A stretch of DNA of 35,727 nucleotides, taken from the NCBI GenBank assembly GCA_018680005.1, contig JAHHJQ010000203.1:1-35727 (forward strand). The letters are read 5' to 3'. Within the stretch, counting starts at the first letter, position 1, and the number at the start of each line of letters is the position of its first letter. Source of the stretch: Bacteroidia bacterium. Lineage in GTDB: Bacteria > Bacteroidota > Bacteroidia > Chitinophagales > Saprospiraceae. Shown piece by piece: positions 29,152 to 35,727 of this stretch. The notes under the pieces were generated by a model that saw only the letters and a list, made by a program, of their open reading frames with translations, searched no databases and was not told the origin of the DNA. Both the position numbers and the translations under genes were made by a program.

Positions 29152-30387
29152 ATGGTAAAGTCCGGCTTTTCTTTGTGTTTTTTTATGGCTATCTATTTGG
29201 TAGCTGGAATGGCGCAATCCGATTGCGTTGCTGGAAGATACACAACAGAAATGTTCAGTTCTGTTTCGACTACTACCGTGCAGTATGGGAAAAATATAGG
29301 TATTAATACCTCCGATAGCCTTAATCTGATGATGGATATCTACCAGCCAGACGGAGATTCTGCAGAAAAGCGACCGGTATTTATATGGGCGCATGGAGGC
29401 TCTTTCATCTCAGGAAATAGATCAGATATGGCCGTGCTCTGCGAGCAATATGCGAAAATGGGGTATGTGACTGCCACTATTGATTATCATCTTTGGCCAA
29501 TCTTTGGCGGAATTCCGGATAGTTCCGATGTTGTAGATGTGGTGATCAAGTCCATTGGAGATATGAAAGGGGCTATCAGATACTTCAAAGCAGACCAGGA
29601 AGGGTCTAATCTATATAAGATTGATAGCACTAGAATCATTATAGGTGGAATTTCTGCTGGCGCTATCATTGCCATGCATGCTGGTCATCTAGATACGACT
29701 GATATCATTCCTCAATTTATTCAAGACGCAATAGATAACAATGGAGGTCTTGAAGGAGAAGCAAACTTTCTTGCCAACTCTTCCAATGTTCTTGCAGTAT
29801 ACAATATGTCTGGTGCACTTTTTAAAAGTGAAATTATAGATCATGAAGATCCATCGTTTATCTCCTACCACGGCACTAGCGATGATGTGGTTCCTTTTCG
29901 GACTGGAACAGCGATCAACATTATCACATTGGATGGCAGTGGTGTTTGTCATGAGCAAGCCGATCTTATTAATGTAACAAACAGATTGGATTCAGTCAAC
30001 GGAGGCGGGCATACAGACATTTATGATCCCAATGGTTCTTTTTCGAGTAATCTGGAATCGTTTATTGAGAATGCAAACATATTCATTGGCAATCAGGTAT
30101 GCCCTGGTCTGATCAGTGCTGCAACAACTTTTGTTCCTAATGAACTCGTATCGATATTTCCCAATCCAGCTGAAGATGAAATAATGGTACAGCTACCTTC
30201 TACAGAAAAAAAGATTTATGTGAGGATGTTTGACGCATTGGGCAGACTTATCAATACGAGAGAATATTATCGGGCAGATCAATTCAGGATATCAAGACCA
30301 CTGAACGGATACGGAATTTACTTTTTGGAAATAAGTACACCATCCTCGAGGCTTGCTCCAGTGGTGAAAAAAGTGATTTTCAAATGA
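29152..30387 (+). CDS. Secreted alpha/beta-hydrolase (carboxylesterase-like) with T9SS C-terminal sorting domain
   Basis: 'VFIWAHGGSFISGNRSD', nucleophile elbow 'GGISAGAIIAMHAG', C-terminal 'VSIFPNPAEDEIMVQLPSTEKKIYVRMFDALGRLI...GIYFLEIS...KKVIFK'. Confidence 0.9.
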   Translation: MVKSGFSLCFFMAIYLVAGMAQSDCVAGRYTTEMFSSVSTTTVQYGKNIGINTSDSLNLMMDIYQPDGDSAEKRPVFIWAHGGSFISGNRSDMAVLCEQYAKMGYVTATIDYHLWPIFGGIPDSSDVVDVVIKSIGDMKGAIRYFKADQEGSNLYKIDSTRIIIGGISAGAIIAMHAGHLDTTDIIPQFIQDAIDNNGGLEGEANFLANSSNVLAVYNMSGALFKSEIIDHEDPSFISYHGTSDDVVPFRTGTAINIITLDGSGVCHEQADLINVTNRLDSVNGGGHTDIYDPNGSFSSNLESFIENANIFIGNQVCPGLISAATTFVPNELVSIFPNPAEDEIMVQLPSTEKKIYVRMFDALGRLINTREYYRADQFRISRPLNGYGIYFLEISTPSSRLAPVVKKVIFK

Positions 30388-30398
30388 GGTAAATCTTC

Positions 30399-31781
30399 TT
30401 AATTGAAAAGTTCCTCCAACTTGGCTTCCAATGTAGGGCCTCTCAGATTTCGGGCCAGAATCTTTCCTTCTTTATCGATCAAAACAGTCGTAGGTATTGA
30501 TCTTACCGCATACATTTTTGCGGCATAAGATTGCCATCCTTTGAGATCACTTACATTCGGCCAGGTAAGACCATCCGCTTCTATAGCACTCACCCAACGA
30601 TCCTTCTTGCTATCCAGGCTGACTCCGTATATTTCAAAACCCTTGTCTTTATACTTGTCGTACATTCTGACCACATTGGGATTTTCTCTTCGACAGGGTC
30701 CACACCAGCTGGCCCAAAAATCTATTAGAACGATCTTTCCTTTCAGCTCACTCAGCGCTAATTCCTTATCCTCAGGACTATTGAGCACGATGTCCGGAGC
30801 TTCGGCACCAATTGTATTGGCATTGATCTGATCTACCACCAACTTCATTTGCCCAAGCTCCGCCTTATCCTCATCATAGTATTTATTGACATACCTTGAA
30901 GCAAAGTGGGGCATGTTTTTATGGTCTGCATTGAATAGCGTATTTACGACTGCCCCAAGCGCATACTTATAGGCCATGCCATTCTGATCCAATTTGGAAA
31001 GTCTTTTTTCGATATAATCAGAATGCACTTTGGATTGCAGTTTTGCTTTCGTTAGTGTTGAAGTATAATTTTTGAAAACTTCATAGACTACAGAAATCTG
31101 ATTGTACATAGGGTCACTAAGATCTGCATTTGCGAAATAATTGTCTGCGAAGTATTCGATTTCTACATCGTATTCCCCTCCATGATTCTGATAACTCTGA
31201 TAGGTAAAAAGTTGGGCTATCTTCCGTACAAAGTCATTCTTAAACGTTTTCGGAAGATCCAATCTTGCCTGATCAATTTGAGCTAGTAATTGATTCAATG
31301 AATCCTTTTTAGTGATATTATCTGCCTTAGTTACTCTATAGGATTTTATCGCTTCTGTTGACTGTTTATTCAAAGCATTTCGTTCTTTCAAAAAATCCTG
31401 ATATTCCTGATTCATTTTTGATTTCACTATTCCGGCTGTGGTATACTTATCACAATCGGTCTTCATTTGTACGAGTTTTTCACTTCCCAGAATGACACTT
31501 TTTAAGGATCTTGGATTGGGACCTACAAAGTAGAATTGCGGATCCTGCAGAGGCAATTCAAAGTGAAAGACGTTGTCTTCTTTCCCAACAGTTTGAAATT
31601 CGCGAAATTGAACACCCGTAAAGGTGTACACCTTAAGAGAATCTAAATCGCAACCAGCTGGTATCTCATATGTAAATTTTACCGTCTTGGCATTAGAAAT
31701 AGATGCAGATGACCAAGTCAAAGCCATAACCAATAGTAATCCCAGGCCAAGAAAAGAACCAAAGTATTTGGATATATTCAT
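30399..31781 (-). CDS. TlpA-family thiol-disulfide oxidoreductase with N-terminal DUF4369-like region
   Basis: 'KGKIVLIDFWASWCGPCRRENPNVVRMYDKYKDKGFEIYGVSLD', 'AVRSIPTTVLIDKEG'; signal peptide. Confidence 0.93.
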   Translation of the reverse strand: MNISKYFGSFLGLGLLLVMALTWSSASISNAKTVKFTYEIPAGCDLDSLKVYTFTGVQFREFQTVGKEDNVFHFELPLQDPQFYFVGPNPRSLKSVILGSEKLVQMKTDCDKYTTAGIVKSKMNQEYQDFLKERNALNKQSTEAIKSYRVTKADNITKKDSLNQLLAQIDQARLDLPKTFKNDFVRKIAQLFTYQSYQNHGGEYDVEIEYFADNYFANADLSDPMYNQISVVYEVFKNYTSTLTKAKLQSKVHSDYIEKRLSKLDQNGMAYKYALGAVVNTLFNADHKNMPHFASRYVNKYYDEDKAELGQMKLVVDQINANTIGAEAPDIVLNSPEDKELALSELKGKIVLIDFWASWCGPCRRENPNVVRMYDKYKDKGFEIYGVSLDSKKDRWVSAIEADGLTWPNVSDLKGWQSYAAKMYAVRSIPTTVLIDKEGKILARNLRGPTLEAKLEELFN

Positions 31782-31795
31782 TGTATTCGTGTTGT

Positions 31796-33922
31796 TTAAT
31801 CTATTAACGCTAGGAACTCCTTTTCGGATATAATTTTAACAGTTCCGAGTGCTTTTGCTTTCGCAAGTTTTGAGCCAGCTTTCTCGCCCGCAACCAGAAA
31901 ATCTAAGTTACCACTTACTGCCGAAATATTCTTGGCCCCATTGGCTTCTGCCAGCTGTTGTGCAGCTTTTCTACCCATCTGTTGAAGTGTTCCAGTAAAT
32001 AAAATGGTTTTCCCATTCAACTGGCTATCGCTCTGTACTACTCTTGGTCTGTCCTCCTCTGTCTGTTCCAGATTTACCCCGAGGGATTCCAAATCTCGTA
32101 ACATTTGAATATTCTCCTCGTCAGTAAAAAATCGTCTGGCATTTTGTGCTACGGTTGGCCCGATATCTTTAATAGAGATATACCTGGCTTCATCCCAATC
32201 AATAAGATCAAATACACTTGATATTTCAGAAGCAATGAGTTTGGATGCCTTTTTTCCAAGATGATGAATACTCAGACTTGCAAGAAATCTATGCATAGGA
32301 TTCATTTTTGCTTTTTCTACAGCTTCCCTTAAATTGTTGGCTGATTTAACTCCGAATCCCTCTAAGCTGGCTATAGTTTCATAATTCAGTCGGTAGATAT
32401 CAGGCAAACTATTGATCCAGCCCAATTCATGAAATCTTTCAATATAAGAGGCACCAAAACCATCGATATCCATCGCCTCTTTTGAAACATGGTAAACGAG
32501 TCTTTGGATCAACTGTGCCTCGCATTTAGGGTTTTCACATCGCCAGGCAGCTTCCCCTTCATGTTTGACCAATGCCGTATCACAAGATGGGCAGGTGGAT
32601 GGAAAAACAATCTTTTGTTCCGTTCCATCACGTATATCGGTTATGGATTTAACAATGTATGGGATCACATCACCAGCTCGCTCAACCAAAACGGTATCCC
32701 CGATTCTAATATCCTTGGAGGTAATGAACTCCTCGTTGTGCAGAGATATGGAAGTCACCGTTACACCAGCCAATTGAACAGGTTCGATCTTAGCGACTGG
32801 AGTAATAGTGCCTATTTTTCCAATCTGATATTCTACGTCAATAAGCTTCGATGTAGCTTGCTTTGCTTTAAACTTATAAGCTATAGCCCATCTGGGATGA
32901 TGTGCAGTTGATCCGGCAAGACGCTGTAATCTTAGATCATTCACCTTTACTACCATACCATCGATTTCGTATGGATAAGAATCTCTTTGTTCTTCCCAAT
33001 ATTTACAGAATTGGGCCGCTTCTGCAATATTCTTGCATACCTTTCGCTCAACAACCGGCACCTTGAAGCCAAGGTCAGCCAGCATCTGAATTGTCTCGTC
33101 ATGGGTTTTAAATGAAGAGAGCAAATCATTTCCATTATCATCTGCAGCAAATCCGATCTGATAAAGAAAAGCCTGAATCCGTCTTCTTTCCGAATCTTTG
33201 GGATTCTTGACTCTCAGTCCCCCCGTAGCAGCATTTCTTGGATTGGCGAATAGTTCTTCACCATTTTTTGCGCGCATCTTGTTGACCTCTTCAAAGATGT
33301 CCTTTCTGATTAAGGCTTCTCCCCTTAATTCGACCCGGGAAATATTCCGTTTTGAAAATGATGCAGACAACGGTACACTTCGCATGGTCTTAATATTATG
33401 CGTGATCAATTCCCCTGATTCTCCATTACCTCTTGTTGCAGCTCGTGCTAATTGATCATTCTCATAGACCAGCACTATGGTACCTCCATCATATTTGGGT
33501 TCAACACAGTATTCAACATCCTCCAGTTCCGGGATTTTCAATAATCTCCTGATCTGTGCATCAAAATCATTCAAGTCTTCCGCATTGTAACTATTAGCCA
33601 GCGACAACATGCTTGTCAGATGTCGAACTGTCGGCGCTCCTTCAACAATATCAACACTCACGCGCTGGGTAGGACTATCTTGCGTAACTAGTTGCGGGTA
33701 TTCAGATTCAGCATCTTTCAGCAGATCAAAAAGTATATCGTACTCTTTATCACTTAAGACTGGGTCATTTTTAACATAATAGCGCCATTCATGATAGACA
33801 ATGACCCTTTTCAATACTTCAATTTCCTCCTTGATTTTTCCATTATTTAGTCGATTGGGATCAACAAGAAATGCTTTTGATATATCAATCAATTTCTTTT
33901 GCTCGGCATTTGTATAGGCCAT
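31796..33922 (-). CDS. ligA: NAD-dependent DNA ligase LigA
   Basis: Adenylation site 'EPKYDGGTI', 'RGNGESGELITHNIKTMRSVP', zinc finger 'CPSCDTALVKHEGEAAWRCENPKCEAQ', HhH and BRCT ('LNGKTILFTGTLQQMGRKAA'). Start set at MAYTNAEQKK. Confidence 0.97.
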   Translation of the reverse strand: MAYTNAEQKKLIDISKAFLVDPNRLNNGKIKEEIEVLKRVIVYHEWRYYVKNDPVLSDKEYDILFDLLKDAESEYPQLVTQDSPTQRVSVDIVEGAPTVRHLTSMLSLANSYNAEDLNDFDAQIRRLLKIPELEDVEYCVEPKYDGGTIVLVYENDQLARAATRGNGESGELITHNIKTMRSVPLSASFSKRNISRVELRGEALIRKDIFEEVNKMRAKNGEELFANPRNAATGGLRVKNPKDSERRRIQAFLYQIGFAADDNGNDLLSSFKTHDETIQMLADLGFKVPVVERKVCKNIAEAAQFCKYWEEQRDSYPYEIDGMVVKVNDLRLQRLAGSTAHHPRWAIAYKFKAKQATSKLIDVEYQIGKIGTITPVAKIEPVQLAGVTVTSISLHNEEFITSKDIRIGDTVLVERAGDVIPYIVKSITDIRDGTEQKIVFPSTCPSCDTALVKHEGEAAWRCENPKCEAQLIQRLVYHVSKEAMDIDGFGASYIERFHELGWINSLPDIYRLNYETIASLEGFGVKSANNLREAVEKAKMNPMHRFLASLSIHHLGKKASKLIASEISSVFDLIDWDEARYISIKDIGPTVAQNARRFFTDEENIQMLRDLESLGVNLEQTEEDRPRVVQSDSQLNGKTILFTGTLQQMGRKAAQQLAEANGAKNISAVSGNLDFLVAGEKAGSKLAKAKALGTVKIISEKEFLALID

Positions 33923-33976
33923 TTTATATCTGAAATTTGATATTTTAGAAATTACACTGAAAGATACAAAGGGCAA

Positions 33977-34549
33977 TCAATCACCGTGAAGTTTTTCATC
34001 CCACAAATAACCCAATTCAGGTCTCTTGCCATATCCATCTTTAAAATAATCTTTGATATAGGCCATATCGGATTCCATATTGCCAGTAAGATGGTATACA
34101 TCCGAAAAATAAAGGATGCGCTTTTTGAAATTGATCTTAATAAATGCGAGAGGAACATTTGCCAGCCTGGCAATATGGTAAAATCCCGATTTAAGCTTAT
34201 CCACTTTTCTTCGAGTTCCTTCCGGGGCAATTACCAAATGCATTTTGTCTTCTCTTTTGAATGTGGCTGCTATACTCTCCACATAATTCTGATTTGCCGT
34301 CCTGATCACTGGTACACCTCCTAATGCTCTGAATATCCAACCCCAAGGCCACTTGAATAAAGTATGCTTGCCCAGCCAGTTGATTTGCATTGGCAAACAC
34401 CATTTAGTAGAAATTCCCAGAGGAAAATCCCAATTAGATGTGTGCGGCATGACAATAAAAATCAAATTCTTATGAAATGGCCCGGGATATTCACCTTCCA
34501 ATTTCCATCCAAATAAACGCAGCAATGTAAATCCGATCCATTTATTCAT
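33977..34549 (-). CDS. Lysophospholipid acyltransferase family protein (PlsC-like)
   Basis: 'MPHTSNWDFPLG' (HX4D), 'APEGTRRKVDKLKSGFYHIARLANVPLAFI'. Confidence 0.88.
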   Translation of the reverse strand: MNKWIGFTLLRLFGWKLEGEYPGPFHKNLIFIVMPHTSNWDFPLGISTKWCLPMQINWLGKHTLFKWPWGWIFRALGGVPVIRTANQNYVESIAATFKREDKMHLVIAPEGTRRKVDKLKSGFYHIARLANVPLAFIKINFKKRILYFSDVYHLTGNMESDMAYIKDYFKDGYGKRPELGYLWDEKLHGD

Positions 34550-34656
34550 CTATAATTTAACATTAGATATTTGTGTAATATGCTTAAAATCAGTTGTTTC
34601 AATTTACGATTTGTTGAAAACGACTTCTAAAGTACACTTATCAAGGAAAAAAAATT

Positions 34657-35727
34657 GTGAACCGGTTGCGAATTACACACATCATCCTCATTATCATCGG
34701 GATTGGAATCTCCAATGATTTCCTTGCACAAACACCTGATCTGATGGTGGAAATGCAACCCACCTCCGGTAAATATGATTCGGATGTGCTTGTGTCCCTC
34801 TATGCACCTAAAGGAGCCATTTATTATACCCTCAATGGAAATGAACCTACGCGAAGGTCCATTAGATACCGTGGTCCCTTTAAGATCAGAAAAACTACCG
34901 TAGTTCGTGCTGCTGCCTATCGATATGGCCAAAAGAGTCAGGTGCTTAGTCAGACTTATTTAATCAAAGAACCAACCTCTTCTATACCGATAGTCTCTCT
35001 CAGTGTGCCACCGCATCAGTTATTCAATCCTGAATATGGTTTATTTACAGAAGGTGAAAATATAACTAGCACTCATCCGGCAAAATACGGGGCTAATTAC
35101 TGGAGCCGACGCAAATTGACTGTCAATGTGGAAATATTTGAGATCAACGAAGACAAGGTCTTCAATGGAAAAACAGAGTTTCGTGTTTTCGGAGGCGTAA
35201 GCCGAACTTTTCCGCAAAAATCATTTAGCGTTTCACTAGATAAGAACTACGGTGTATCTGAGTTCAAATATCCGCTCTTTGGGAAATCGGGGCCGAAGAA
35301 GATCAAACACCTTGTTTTTAGAAATAGTGGGAGTGATTGGGGTAAATCCCATTTCAGGGATGCATATATCACTTCGTTAACCAGAAATCTCGACTATGAA
35401 TCCCAGCGATACAGACCTGTGCACATATACATCAACGGAAAGTATTGGGGTATGTACAATATGCGGGAAAAAGTAAATCGCTATTTTCTTGACACCTACT
35501 ATGATATTGACAGGGATAGCATAGATCTCCTTGAAGGTAGATACCTGATCAAATCCGGATATCGCACAGAATATTTAAAATTGTTACGCTACCTGAGAAA
35601 TAATGATCTCTCCTCAGAGGAGCATTACGCGTATATAAAGTCCAAAATTGATGTAGAATCATTTACGGATTTTATAATAACTCAGATTTTTGTCAATAAC
35701 CGGGATGCCGGAGGCAATGTCAAATAT
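34657..35727 (+). CDS. CotH kinase family protein with N-terminal chitobiase/beta-hexosaminidase-like domain (3' end outside window)
   Basis: Hand-translated from GTG 34657 (MNRLRITHIILIIIGIGISNDFLAQTPDLMVEMQPTSG...); 'VSLYAPKGAIYYTLNGNEPT', 'RVFGGVSRTFPQKSFSVSL', 'FRNSGSDWGKSHFRDAYITSLTRNLDYESQRYRPVHIYINGKYWGMYNMREKV'. Open to window end. Confidence 0.88.
   Translation, partial: MNRLRITHIILIIIGIGISNDFLAQTPDLMVEMQPTSGKYDSDVLVSLYAPKGAIYYTLNGNEPTRRSIRYRGPFKIRKTTVVRAAAYRYGQKSQVLSQTYLIKEPTSSIPIVSLSVPPHQLFNPEYGLFTEGENITSTHPAKYGANYWSRRKLTVNVEIFEINEDKVFNGKTEFRVFGGVSRTFPQKSFSVSLDKNYGVSEFKYPLFGKSGPKKIKHLVFRNSGSDWGKSHFRDAYITSLTRNLDYESQRYRPVHIYINGKYWGMYNMREKVNRYFLDTYYDIDRDSIDLLEGRYLIKSGYRTEYLKLLRYLRNNDLSSEEHYAYIKSKIDVESFTDFIITQIFVNNRDAGGNVKY

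Noticed and set aside
1-35727. Searched by eye for CRISPR repeats, transposase/integrase genes, tRNAs, toxin-antitoxin and phage modules
   Set aside because: No regularly spaced direct repeats, transposase motifs or tRNA cloverleaf candidates were seen. Weak RNA structures cannot be excluded without covariance-model searches.

Overview
This window looks like a chromosomal segment from a Bacteroidota member, probably Saprospiria-like. The lineage call is inferred from a T9SS sorting domain, a Bat aerotolerance operon and a Bacteroides-type promoter. No database search was possible. It holds about 30 mostly intact housekeeping and accessory genes. In order: recQ 3' end; SnoaL-like protein; a frameshift-broken arylsulfotransferase lipoprotein; an M11-like metallopeptidase lipoprotein; hppA; a DtxR/MntR-type regulator with a Mn/Fe-type ABC substrate-binding protein and ATPase but no permease; rhodanese; mscL; aconitase; an S9 peptidase; CvpA; two FKBP lipoproteins (three FKBP domains); an EamA transporter; a MoxR-DUF58-BatA/B/C/D operon with extra BatD-like modules; a beta-CASP metallo-hydrolase; a T9SS-secreted esterase; a TlpA-like thioredoxin; ligA; an acyltransferase; and the 5' part of a CotH gene. 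I saw no rRNA, tRNA, CRISPR array, transposase or phage module. I found no clear evidence of a wholly new system. The best leads are the multi-frameshift arylsulfotransferase, the overlapping palindromic operator at the TTG start of the DtxR-family gene, the permease-less metal transporter locus, and the secreted single-domain BatD paralog in the Bat operon.
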